The notes under the pieces were generated by a model. That model had not been told where the DNA came from. It made no database searches and saw nothing but the letters and a program-made list of their open reading frames with translations. From the NCBI GenBank assembly GCA_024234895.1, contig JACKNJ010000004.1:1-64000 (forward strand): a stretch of 64,000 bases of DNA, given 5' to 3'. The translations under genes were made by a program, and so were the position numbers. Positions 51,217-61,089 of this stretch are shown one piece after another (the first letter of the stretch is position 1; every line of letters begins with the position of its first letter). The DNA is from Gammaproteobacteria bacterium (GTDB lineage Bacteria; Pseudomonadota; Gammaproteobacteria; JACKNK01).

Positions 51217-52600
51217 CGCCGTCCGCCGGACCGTCGGCGGAATCGTTCCTGCGGCGTGGCCGCCGACGCCGACGGCGCTTGTCGCCATCCTCTTTCGGCA
51301 CCGACATCTCGCGCTGCGCCTCGTCCATGCCGATGAAATCGGTCCACCAGGAACACAGCTCCGCCAGCGCCTCGCCGGCCTCGCCACGCAGCAACAGGAA
51401 ATCGTAGGCCGCACGAAAACGCGGATGACTGACCAGACGCAGCGGACGCTTGCCGCTGCGCTGATCGAAACGCGATTGCAGATCCCATATCTCGCGCACC
51501 GGCTGGGTGAAGCGGCGCGGCACCGAGGTGATTTCCTGCTGCGCGCGGATCACCGCCTCGAAGGCCGCGAAACGGGCCTCGTACGGGTCCATGCCGTCCT
51601 CGATGCAGGCGGCGAGTTCCTCCTGATACGGCTCCCACAGCAGCGCCGCGTACAGGAAGAACGGCGTCACCGACTGGTCGCTGCGCACGCGCACGTCGGT
51701 GTTGTGCAGCGCCTTGGCGACGAAGGTGATCGGGAAACCGTCGTGTTCCTTGGTCAGGCTGTCCTCGGTCTGCGGGAACAGGTAACCGAACAGGCCGTAA
51801 TGGCGCAGCAGCTCGTAGGTGCTCAGCGCGTGGCCGGCCAGGAACAGCTTCAGGACCTCGTCGTAGAGACGCGCGGGCGGGATGTCGTCGAGCAGGCGGC
51901 CGAGTTCGAACAGCTTGCTCTCGCTGGCATCGGCGATGCGGAAACCCAGCTTGGCCGCGAAACGGACCGCGCGCAGCATGCGCACCGGGTCCTCGCGGTA
52001 ACGCTGTTCCGCATCGTCGCCGATCAGGTGCAGTTCGCCCCTACGCAGGTCGGCCATGCCGCCGGTGTAATCGACCACCGAGAAATCGGCGACGTTGTAG
52101 TACAGCGCGTTGACGGTGAAATCGCGCCGCCAGGCGTCGGATTCGAGATCGCCCCAGACGTTGTCGCGCAGGATGCGGCCCTTGTCCTCATCTACCCGGC
52201 CGGCGTCATCGGCATCATCGATAGCGTCATGCGGGGCGCGGAAGGTGGCGACCTCGATGACCTCGCGACCGTAGCGCACATGCGCCAGACGGAAGCGCCG
52301 ACCGACCAGGATGCAGTTGCGGAACAGGTCCTTGACCTCCTCCGGGTGCGCGTTGGTGGCGACGTCGAAATCCTTCGGCTCGCGCCCGAGCAGCAGGTCG
52401 CGCACGCCACCGCCGACGAGATAAGCCTCGAACCCGGCGTCCTTCAGGCGGTACAGGGTCTTTAACGCGGCTTCGCTGATGTTCGCGCGCGAGATGTTGT
52501 GTTCCGCGCGGGGGATGATCGTGGGACTGGAAATGGCGAGGGTCCGGAAAGCGAAGTAAGGGTTGAAATTCCTGGTTTGCCCAGCACTCGAAAACGGCAC
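51209..52600 (-). CDS. pcnB: Poly(A) polymerase I
   Basis: A 463-residue nucleotidyltransferase. It has YLVGGGVRDLLLGREPKDFD (catalytic GG and DxD), RNCILVGRRFRLAHVRYG, RRDFTVNALYYN and a basic C-terminal tail (DKRRRRRRPRRRND). It polyadenylates RNA 3' ends to promote decay. No ATG precedes the conserved IIPRAEHNISRANIS. Options are the GTG at 52600 or an internal ATT (AISSPTII), notable because Escherichia coli pcnB uses AUU. Confidence 0.93.
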   Translation of the reverse strand: MPFSSAGQTRNFNPYFAFRTLAISSPTIIPRAEHNISRANISEAALKTLYRLKDAGFEAYLVGGGVRDLLLGREPKDFDVATNAHPEEVKDLFRNCILVGRRFRLAHVRYGREVIEVATFRAPHDAIDDADDAGRVDEDKGRILRDNVWGDLESDAWRRDFTVNALYYNVADFSVVDYTGGMADLRRGELHLIGDDAEQRYREDPVRMLRAVRFAAKLGFRIADASESKLFELGRLLDDIPPARLYDEVLKLFLAGHALSTYELLRHYGLFGYLFPQTEDSLTKEHDGFPITFVAKALHNTDVRVRSDQSVTPFFLYAALLWEPYQEELAACIEDGMDPYEARFAAFEAVIRAQQEITSVPRRFTQPVREIWDLQSRFDQRSGKRPLRLVSHPRFRAAYDFLLLRGEAGEALAELCSWWTDFIGMDEAQREMSVPKEDGDKRRRRRRPRRRNDSADGPADGGE

Positions 52601-52628
52601 TTGAGTGGCTTCCGAGCGTGCGTATAAT
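52601..52628 (+). promoter_or_regulatory. Promoter of tRNA-Glu
   Basis: TTGAGT (52601-52606) and a perfect TATAAT (52623-52628) are 16 bp apart, followed by a GC-rich ACGCGCC discriminator typical of stringently controlled stable-RNA promoters. Transcription would start near 52635, about 58 nt before the tRNA. Confidence 0.8.
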
Positions 52629-52692
52629 ACGCGCCTCTTCGCGACGGGGACACCCGACAGGGCGGCCTCAGACGAAGAATGCTGTACATCGC

Positions 52693-52767
52693 GCTCCCTT
52701 CGTCTAGTGGTTAGGACGCTGGCCTCTCACGTCGGTAACAGGGGTTCGAATCCCCTAGGGAGCGCCA
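52693..52767 (+). tRNA. tRNA-Glu (anticodon CTC)
   Basis: GCTCCCTTCGTCTAGTGG begins a cloverleaf with acceptor stem GCTCCCT/AGGGAGC, T-arm GGGGTTCGAATCCCC and encoded CCA (52765-52767). The anticodon loop CCTCTCACG gives CTC. Closely similar to other glutamate tRNAs. Confidence 0.95.
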
Positions 52768-52784
52768 CTAGATTCTGACGTTGA

Positions 52785-52812
52785 AGCCCCGGTCCCTGGA
52801 TCGGGGCTTTTT
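52785..52812 (+). terminator. Terminator after tRNA-Glu
   Basis: AGCCCCG (52785-52791) pairs with CGGGGCT (52802-52808) across a 10-nt loop, followed by TTTTT. It ends the tRNA-Glu transcript. The rest of the gap up to 53060 holds no convincing gene on either strand. Confidence 0.85.
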
Positions 52813-53064
52813 CGTTTCTGGCATTGGCGGAGCGCCGTGCGCGGGTGGCCCTGTATCGGGGTTTGCCAAGGTGGTCGACATCAGCAACCTCGATGGCGCG
52901 GCTTCGGGAGATGCCTCAACCCCGTCATGACACCCCACGACGACATCCGTGCCGACCCAACGGCAGGCGCCTGGACCAGCGTGATCGCCCGGCGTGTCGC
53001 CATTGCCCGAACCCGCTCAAGCACCCGCCTCAGGCCGTATCAACAAGCGATGCGCCGTGCCAAC

Positions 53065-53092
53065 AAAAAAGCCCCCGGATCGCTCCGGGGGC
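53065..53092 (-). terminator. Terminator after rpsO-pnp
   Basis: On the minus strand, GCCCCCGGA (complement of 53084-53092) and TCCGGGGGC (complement of 53071-53079) form a 9-bp GC stem with a 4-nt loop followed by TTTTTT (53065-53070). It lies 28 bp after the pnp stop. Confidence 0.9.
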
Positions 53093-53119
53093 TTTCGGGT
53101 AACGCGGCCAGCTCGAGGC

Positions 53120-55210
<2,091 letters not shown>

Positions 55211-55263
55211 TTAAGGGTCCCTTTTTTGGTCGAGCGAATGGGGCGAGGTGAGCGAGGCGTCGC

Positions 55264-55533
55264 TTAACGACGCAGGCCGAGCTTGGCGATCAGGTCCTGA
55301 TAACGGCCCTGATCCTTGCCCTTGAGGTAGTCGAGCAGCTTGCGGCGCTGGTTGACCATGCGCAGCAGACCACGGCGGGAATGGTGGTCCTTCTTGTGAT
55401 CGGCGAAGTGGCCGGTCAGATCGTTGATGCGGGCGGTCAGCAGCGCGACCTGCACCTCCGGGGAACCGGTGTCGCCGGTACCACGGGCGTTGTCGGCAAC
55501 GATCTGGGCTTTCTGTTCAGTGGAAATCGCCAT
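55264..55533 (-). CDS. rpsO: 30S ribosomal protein S15
   Basis: An 89-residue S15: MAISTEQKAQIVADNARGTG, GSPEVQVALLTARINDLTGH, and HHSRRGLLRMVNQRRKLLDY. It binds 16S rRNA early in 30S assembly. ATG at 55533; the open frame upstream is leader sequence. In Escherichia coli S15 represses its own leader; a 72-nt leader exists here but no pseudoknot was tested. Confidence 0.97.
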   Translation of the reverse strand: MAISTEQKAQIVADNARGTGDTGSPEVQVALLTARINDLTGHFADHKKDHHSRRGLLRMVNQRRKLLDYLKGKDQGRYQDLIAKLGLRR

Positions 55534-55611
55534 GATTTGAGACTCCGATAAGTAAGGAGTGGACAAAACCGAACCCGCTCTTTGGCGTACAGGCCCGGCG
55601 CAAAGCCGCGC

Positions 55612-55640
55612 ATTGTACGCCCGGCCCATAGGGCTAACAA
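55612..55640 (-). promoter_or_regulatory. Promoter of rpsO-pnp
   Basis: On the minus strand, TTGTTA (55635-55640) and TACAAT (55612-55617) are 17 bp apart. Transcription would start near 55605, giving a leader of about 72 nt before rpsO. Confidence 0.75.
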
Positions 55641-55692
55641 GCATCGTGGCGAGTGCCACACCATCGTCGGGAAAACCGGAAGCGAACACCCC

Positions 55693-55764
55693 GCAGGGGC
55701 GGGTTCAGCCGCGATCGACCGTTCTCGGAGCCCCAAACCCGATCGCGGCTGAAGCCGTTCCTAC
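55693..55764. repeat. GTAGGAGC-type inverted repeat (imperfect)
   Basis: Arms 55693-55716 and 55741-55764 are 24-nt inverted copies with about four mismatches, built on GGTTCAGCCGCGATC and GATCGCGGCTGAAGCC. The outer tip CTAC contains the TAG stop codon (55761-55763) of the LysR gene. It lies between that gene and the rpsO promoter. Confidence 0.8.
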
Positions 55765-56666
55765 AATGATGTCTCGCGCAGAAGCTCGACGAACGCCTCG
55801 GCCACCGGGTTTTGCAGGTTCGAGCGGGTACGCGCGATCCACAACGTGCGCAGGATGCGCAATCCGGCAATCCGGATATGCACGAGTTCGCCGTCGACCA
55901 ACGACTCGGCGACCACGAAGCGCGGCATGAAGCTGACATGCTTGCCGTGTTCCAGCATCTCGACGATGGTCTGGGTTGCACCGACCTCCATGGCGACGTT
56001 CAGCGGCGGCGCGTTGATATCACCCAAGGCCTTCTCCAGGGTCACGCGCACCGAGGCCTTCGGTTCGCGCAGCACGTACCGGAGCCTAGCGGCGTCGGTG
56101 ATGGTGACCGGCTCATCGATACCGGCGAGCGGGTGCGAACGCCCGCAGACCAGCAGCAACTCATCCTCCAGCCACTTCTGCACGAGGATGTCGGGGTGAT
56201 CCGGCTCGTGTTCCAGCAGCGCCAGACCGACCAGGCCAGTCGCCAACTGCGTCTGCAAATCGCGCGAATAGCCGACGCTGCTCTCCAGGCGGTACTCCGG
56301 GTGGGCCTCGGCGAAGCGCAGCAGCAGGTTCGGAAGCAGGTGCTCACCGATGGTCTGTGACGCCGCCAGGCGCAGACTGTTGCGGCCTTCGCGCAGATAT
56401 TCCAGATCACGCACCAGCAAGGCTTGATGGTCGAGCACGAGGCGGGCAAAGGCATAGACCCGCTCGCCAGCGCGACTCAGCGTCAGACGCCGTCCGTCGC
56501 GATGCATCAGCGGCACCCCATAGCGGGCATCGAGCGCGCGCAGACGTTTGGTCACGGCCGGTTGCCCAACGCACATTTCACGTGCCGCCGGCGCCACGCC
56601 GCCGAGTTCGACGACCGCCTTCAAGGTCGCCAGCTCGACCAGGTCGGGGAGATCTTTGTATTCCAT
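55761..56666 (-). CDS. LysR-family transcription regulator
   Basis: A 301-residue LysR protein. The N-terminal helix-turn-helix is ELATLKAVVELGGVAPAARE with GQPAVTKRLRALD, followed by the RDGRRLTLSRAGE region. The effector domain begins NSLRLAASQTIGEHLLPNLL. It is divergent from the SLC13 transporter gene across 121 bp of AT-rich DNA, so control of that gene and of nhaD is likely (inference). Its final codons and stop lie in an inverted repeat. Confidence 0.9.
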   Translation of the reverse strand: MEYKDLPDLVELATLKAVVELGGVAPAAREMCVGQPAVTKRLRALDARYGVPLMHRDGRRLTLSRAGERVYAFARLVLDHQALLVRDLEYLREGRNSLRLAASQTIGEHLLPNLLLRFAEAHPEYRLESSVGYSRDLQTQLATGLVGLALLEHEPDHPDILVQKWLEDELLLVCGRSHPLAGIDEPVTITDAARLRYVLREPKASVRVTLEKALGDINAPPLNVAMEVGATQTIVEMLEHGKHVSFMPRFVVAESLVDGELVHIRIAGLRILRTLWIARTRSNLQNPVAEAFVELLRETSL

Positions 56667-56787
56667 CAGGGAATATTACCAACAAATAATTCAATTGCGT
56701 GACAACCTGGAAAATCCGAGTATGCGGCGCTTTTGGGCCTTGACCACGCCTTTACCTTCCATCCGGCACCCGCCGAGGACATGCCAA

Positions 56788-58764
56788 ATGAGCACTTCGT
56801 CGACCGAATCGACCACCCCCCCGAACCCGCTGCGCAAGCAGATCATCGCCGCCGTGATCTTCGGCCTGGCCGGTCTCTGGCTGGCCAGCATCGTGCCCAG
56901 CATCGAGATCGCCTGGGTCGTCGCCATCCTGCTGCTGACCATCTACCTGTTCGTGTTCGAGGTGGTCGGCGTCGACGTGGCGGCCGCCTCCGTGATGGTG
57001 CTCCTCGGTCTGACCTCCCTGGCCGCGCCGCTCATGGGCCTGGACGCCGGTCTGGTCGATTCCAAGCACCTGTTCAACGGCTTCTCGTCGAACGCGGTCA
57101 TGTCGATCATCGCCGTCATGATCATCGGCGCCGGCCTCGACAAGACCGGCCTGATGAGCCATGTCGCCAGCTTCATCCTGAAGATCGGCGGCACCACCGA
57201 GGCGCGCATCATCCCGATCATCTCCTCGACGGTCGGCTTCATCTCCTCGTTCATGCAGAACGTCGGTGCGGCGGCGCTGTTCCTGCCGGTGGTCTCGCGC
57301 ATCTCGGCGCGTTCCGGCCTGCCGATGTCGCGCCTGCTGATGCCGATGGGCTTCTGCGCGATCCTCGGCGGCACCGTGACCATGGTCGGTTCCTCGCCGC
57401 TGATCCTGCTCAACGACCTGATCCTGACCTCCAACAAGGCCCTGCCCGCCGAACAGCAGATGGAGACCTGGTCGCTGTTCTCGGTGACCCCGATCGGCCT
57501 GGCCCTGGTCGCCACCGGCATCATCTATTTCGTGCTTGCCGGCCGTTTCGTGCTGCCCGCCAACCAGAGCGGCAGCGGCGGCACCGCGACCAGCTCCATG
57601 GAGTACTTCCAGCAGACCTACGGCCTGCAGATGTGCATGCGCGAGATGATCGTGCCCAAGGGCAGCGACATCAGCGGCCAGCCGCTCTACGACGTCGAAC
57701 ACAACAACAAGGTGCGCGTGGTCGCGATGCTGCGTGGCTCCGACGACCTGCGCATCGGCGCGGACAGCCTGGCCCGCGACGTGCCCTTTGAGGCCGGCAG
57801 CCGTGTCGGCATCGTCGGCACCCCGACCCACTGCGCCGCCTTCGCCGACAAGTACGGCCTCAAGGCCCTGAAGGACTTCGACGCCTTCTCCGACGCCCTC
57901 TCCCCGACCAAGGCCGGTATCGCCGAGCTGGTCATCCCGCCGGGCTCCACGCTGATCGGCAAGAGCGCGCGCGACGTCTGGATGCGCAAGACCTACGGCA
58001 TCTCCCTGCTGGCGCTGCACCGTCAGGGCGAGACCACCGGCGAGGGCGAAGGCGTGCGCGACATGCCGTTCAAGGCCGGCGATACCCTGATCGTGCACAC
58101 CCCGTGGACCGTGCTGTCCCGCCTCGAGACCGACAAGGACTTCGTGGTCGTGACCACCGAGTACCCGCACGAGGAACTGCGTCCGAACAAGGTCGCGCCG
58201 GCGCTGATCTTCTTCGGCATCGCCCTGACCATGGTGCTGTTCACCGATCTGCGCCTGTCCGTCGCGCTGCTCACCGGCGCGCTCGGCATGGTCCTGTCCG
58301 GCGTGCTCAAGATCGAGGAGGCCTACCGGGCTGTGTCCTGGAAGACCGTCTTCCTGCTCGCCTCGCTGATCCCGCTCGGCCTCGCCGTGGAAACCACCGG
58401 CACCGCCAAGTGGATCGCCGAGCAGGTGCTGGGGGTGGTCGGCGGCGCCCCGATCTGGGTCATCCAGTTGGCGGTGGCGATGCTTGCCACCTTCTTCACC
58501 CTGGTCATGTCCAACGTCGGCGCCACCGTGCTGCTCGTGCCGCTGGCGGTGAACATCGCCATCGGCGTCGGTGCCAACCCGGCGGTGTTCGCGCTGACCG
58601 TGGCGATCGCGACCTCCAACTCCTTCCTGATCCCGACCCACCAGGTCAACGCCCTGATCATGGGCCCGGCCGGCTACCGCGTGCCGGACTTCATGAAGGC
58701 CGGCGGCATCATGACCGTGCTGTTCCTGACGGTGATGATGATCATGATGAATTTGGTCTTCTGA
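56788..58764 (+). CDS. SLC13-family permease with two RCK_C (TrkA-C) domains
   Basis: A 658-residue inner-membrane transporter of the ion-transporter superfamily. The first half has IISSTVGFISSFMQNVGAAA and GGTVTMVGSSPLILLNDLIL. Two cytoplasmic TrkA-C domains (about 285-350 and 378-455, the second with PPGSTLIGKSARDVWMRKTY) precede the second half with MSNVGATVLLVPLAVNIAIG. Substrate could be sulfate, a dicarboxylate or another anion; sequence alone does not decide. nhaD follows on the same strand, suggesting sodium coupling (inference). Confidence 0.88.
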   Translation: MSTSSTESTTPPNPLRKQIIAAVIFGLAGLWLASIVPSIEIAWVVAILLLTIYLFVFEVVGVDVAAASVMVLLGLTSLAAPLMGLDAGLVDSKHLFNGFSSNAVMSIIAVMIIGAGLDKTGLMSHVASFILKIGGTTEARIIPIISSTVGFISSFMQNVGAAALFLPVVSRISARSGLPMSRLLMPMGFCAILGGTVTMVGSSPLILLNDLILTSNKALPAEQQMETWSLFSVTPIGLALVATGIIYFVLAGRFVLPANQSGSGGTATSSMEYFQQTYGLQMCMREMIVPKGSDISGQPLYDVEHNNKVRVVAMLRGSDDLRIGADSLARDVPFEAGSRVGIVGTPTHCAAFADKYGLKALKDFDAFSDALSPTKAGIAELVIPPGSTLIGKSARDVWMRKTYGISLLALHRQGETTGEGEGVRDMPFKAGDTLIVHTPWTVLSRLETDKDFVVVTTEYPHEELRPNKVAPALIFFGIALTMVLFTDLRLSVALLTGALGMVLSGVLKIEEAYRAVSWKTVFLLASLIPLGLAVETTGTAKWIAEQVLGVVGGAPIWVIQLAVAMLATFFTLVMSNVGATVLLVPLAVNIAIGVGANPAVFALTVAIATSNSFLIPTHQVNALIMGPAGYRVPDFMKAGGIMTVLFLTVMMIMMNLVF

Positions 58765-58790
58765 TCAAACAGTTACGGTCGATATGCAAC

Positions 58791-58821
58791 ATGGGGCGCG
58801 CCCTCTTCGGGCGCGCCCCAT
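58791..58821 (+). terminator. Strong hairpin between the SLC13 gene and nhaD
   Basis: ATGGGGCGCGCCC (58791-58803) and its inverted copy at 58809-58821 pair over 13 bp with a TCTTC loop. No T tract follows, so it may be a partial terminator or an RNA-stabilising stem that separates expression of the two transport genes (inference). Confidence 0.55.
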
Positions 58822-58877
58822 GCTTCACCTGCTGACCTGCGACCCTCCTTTCTCTTTCATAGCGGGCAATCCTCACC

Positions 58878-60284
58878 ATGAAACCGATTCATTCCCTCTT
58901 CGCGATGCTGGCGCTGATGCTCGCGCCGACGCTCGCCCTGGCCATGGGCGCGGAGCCGCTGGACCTGACCGGTGCCGGCGTCGGCATCTTCGCGCTGGTC
59001 GTCTTCGCCCTCGCCTACCTGCTGGTCATGGCCGAGGAATTCACCCACCTGCGCAAGTCCAAGCCGGTCATCATCGCCGCTGGCCTGATCTGGGCCGCTA
59101 TCGCCTGGACCTACCACGCCCAGCCGGACCCGACCCTGCCGGAGCACGCCTTCCGCCATAACCTGCTCGAATACGCCGAGTTGATGCTGTTCCTGCTGGT
59201 GGCGATGACGTACATCAACTCGATGGAAGAGCGTCGCGTGTTCGACGCACTGCGCGCCTGGTTGATCCGCGCCGGCCTGGGCTTCCGCGCCCTGTTCTGG
59301 GTCACCGGCACCCTCGCCTTCTTCATCTCCCCGGTGGCCGACAACCTCACCACCGCGCTGCTGATGTGCGCCGTCGTGCTCGCGGTCGGCGGCGACAACG
59401 CCCGCTTCGTGACCCTGGCCTGCATCAACATCGTGGTCGGCGCCAACGCCGGCGGCGCCTTCAGCCCGTTTGGCGACATCACCACGCTGATGGTCTGGCA
59501 GAAGGGCATGGTCGAGTTCTGGGGCTTCTTCGCGCTGTTCATCCCGTCGGTCGTGAATTTCGTCGTGCCGGCCCTGCTCATGCACTTCGCCGTACCCAAC
59601 GAGCGTCCGACCGCCTCCGGCGAGGCCGTCGCCATCGCGCGCGGCGGTCGCCGCATCATCGCGCTGTTCCTGATCACCATCGCCACTGCGGTGTCCTTCC
59701 ACAACTTCCTGCACATGCCGCCGGTGCTCGGCATGCTGACCGGCCTGGGCTATCTGCAACTGTTCGGCTTCTACCTCAAGAAAACCTGCAAGCGCGCCCA
59801 TGAAACCGACGCGCAAGGCGAGGAAGAAGATCGCATCGGCGACGTCGCCGCGTTCGACGTGTTCCGCCCGATCGCCCGCGCCGAGTGGGATACCCTGCTG
59901 TTCTTCTACGGCGTCGTTGCCTGCGTCGGTGGCCTCGGCTTCCTGGGGTACCTGAACCTGGCATCGCAGGTCATGTACACCGAATGGGGCGCCACCAACG
60001 CCAACATCGCGATCGGCCTGCTGTCCGCGATCGTCGACAACATCCCGGTCATGTTCGCGGTGCTGACCATGAACCCGGACATGTCCACCGGCCAGTGGCT
60101 GCTGGTCACGCTGACCGCCGGCGTCGGCGGCTCGCTGCTGTCGATCGGCTCCGCTGCCGGTGTGGCACTGATGGGCCAGGCGCGTGGCAAGTACACCTTC
60201 TTCGGCCACCTGAAATGGACGCCGGCGATCGCCGCCGGCTATGTCGCCAGCATCTACGCGCATATCTGGATCAACGGTCTTTGA
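58878..60284 (+). CDS. nhaD: Na+/H+ antiporter NhaD
   Basis: A 468-residue membrane antiporter. A signal-like first segment (LFAMLALMLAPTLALAMGAE) is followed by about 12 helices. The NhaD signatures are FFISPVADNLTTALLMCAVV, NIVVGANAGGAFSPFGDITT and LLSAIVDNIPVMFAVLTM, with paired Asp/Asn in unwound helices. It expels sodium in exchange for protons, common in halophilic or alkaliphilic bacteria. It lies 113 bp after the SLC13 gene. Confidence 0.94.
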   Translation: MKPIHSLFAMLALMLAPTLALAMGAEPLDLTGAGVGIFALVVFALAYLLVMAEEFTHLRKSKPVIIAAGLIWAAIAWTYHAQPDPTLPEHAFRHNLLEYAELMLFLLVAMTYINSMEERRVFDALRAWLIRAGLGFRALFWVTGTLAFFISPVADNLTTALLMCAVVLAVGGDNARFVTLACINIVVGANAGGAFSPFGDITTLMVWQKGMVEFWGFFALFIPSVVNFVVPALLMHFAVPNERPTASGEAVAIARGGRRIIALFLITIATAVSFHNFLHMPPVLGMLTGLGYLQLFGFYLKKTCKRAHETDAQGEEEDRIGDVAAFDVFRPIARAEWDTLLFFYGVVACVGGLGFLGYLNLASQVMYTEWGATNANIAIGLLSAIVDNIPVMFAVLTMNPDMSTGQWLLVTLTAGVGGSLLSIGSAAGVALMGQARGKYTFFGHLKWTPAIAAGYVASIYAHIWINGL

Positions 60285-60314
60285 GCCCGCAGAGCTGACA
60301 CGTTCCATCTGTGG

Positions 60315-60332
60315 GTCGGCCTTCAGGCCGAC
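60315..60332. repeat. GTCGGCCTTCAGGCCGAC palindrome
   Basis: A perfect 18-bp palindrome, preceded by TGTGG, lying just after nhaD. It resembles another short dispersed repeat type seen between genes in gammaproteobacteria. It is followed by the nhaD terminator. Confidence 0.6.
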
Positions 60333-60350
60333 AAGCCCGGCAAATGAACA

Positions 60351-60379
60351 GGGGCTCCCAAACGGGAGCCCCTTTTTTT
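60351..60379 (+). terminator. Terminator after nhaD
   Basis: GGGGCTCCC (60351-60359) pairs with GGGAGCCCC (60364-60372), followed by seven T residues. A clear intrinsic terminator. Confidence 0.92.
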
Positions 60380-60516
60380 GGTTCTGCGCAGATGAGCGGG
60401 AATGCCTCGACTCGCCGCGTCAGAAACTGCCTCTGACGCAGTGACGCGGGGCGCGCAGAGCACGCAGGGGTTTAGCGGGTAGCACGCACTCACCGGCGAC
60501 CGAACCAAGGTCTGAT

Positions 60517-60602
60517 GTAGGAGCGGGCTTGCCCGCGAATGGACGCGCCGCGCCGATCCAACAGGGTTGCCCACATCCGTTCGCGGGCAAGCCCGCTCCT
60601 AC
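60517..60602. repeat. GTAGGAGCGGGCTTGCCCGC-type inverted repeat
   Basis: Perfect 23-nt arms, 60517-60539 and 60580-60602, with a 40-bp centre. It lies in the 60285-60867 gap, which contains no convincing gene. That gap also holds an 8-bp inverted repeat (GCGTCAGA/TCTGACGC at 60417-60439), and the string TTTTTTTGGTTCT recurs near 60373 and 60723. Confidence 0.85.
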
Positions 60603-60835
60603 ACCGGCCCGAGATCGGATCGCGCACATTTCCAAGAATCTCTGCGCTCTCTGCGAACGCCGCGCCTCTGCGTTGAACGCGGTTGACGTTGGTGCAGCGC
60701 CTTCCCGCCAAAGCGCGATGACCCTTTTTTTGGTTCTTCGCTCCCGGGCGGAATGACATTTCAACCGACACCAATAGTGTCGAACCCCGGGCGCTGCGCA
60801 CGGGTCCTGCATCAATTCCACCCTGTCCCCCAAAC

Positions 60836-60861
60836 AAAACGGGGCCCCGATGGGGCCCCGT
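60836..60861 (-). terminator. Terminator after tRNA-Ser
   Basis: On the minus strand ACGGGGCCCC and GGGGCCCCGT (60852-60861 and 60839-60848) form a 10-bp stem with a 3-nt loop, followed by TTTTG. It lies 7 bp past the tRNA-Ser 3' end. Confidence 0.85.
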
Positions 60862-60867
60862 TGTGTT

Positions 60868-60958
60868 TGGCGGAGAGGGAGGGATTCGAACCCTCGTTGG
60901 GTGATTAACCCAAACACGATTTCGAGTCGTGCGCTTTCAACCGCTCAGCCACCTCTCC
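60868..60958 (-). tRNA. tRNA-Ser (anticodon CGA)
   Basis: The minus strand reads GGAGAGGTGGCTGAGCGG at the 5' end, with a long class II variable arm (TTTGGGTTAATCACCCAA region), T-arm GGGTTCGAATCCC and encoded CCA (60868-60870). The anticodon loop ACTCGAAAT gives CGA. Confidence 0.95.
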
Positions 60959-60987
60959 AGGGTTGTCGCGAGCGGACAAGGGCGGCG

Positions 60988-61016
60988 ATTGTACACGCCT
61001 GCCGGGACCTGCCCAA
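60988..61016 (-). promoter_or_regulatory. Promoter of tRNA-Ser
   Basis: On the minus strand, TTGGGC (61011-61016) and TACAAT (60988-60993) are 17 bp apart, followed by a GC-rich discriminator. Transcription would start near 60981, about 23 nt before the tRNA. Confidence 0.7.
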
Positions 61017-61089
61017 GGCTGTTGGCATACGGTTTCCACAGACCTGCGACGGGCGGCGAAAGGCCCCCGACGGTTTAAACTCCGCGCCC

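Noticed and set aside
56752..58641. 629-codon minus-strand open frame over the SLC13 gene
   Set aside because: Antisense shadow of a clear transporter; composition is His/Gly/Glu/Arg-rich and unlike a real protein.
60380..60840. Short open frames in the gap after nhaD
   Set aside because: They are read through inverted repeats and terminators, lack ribosome sites and have no conserved features.
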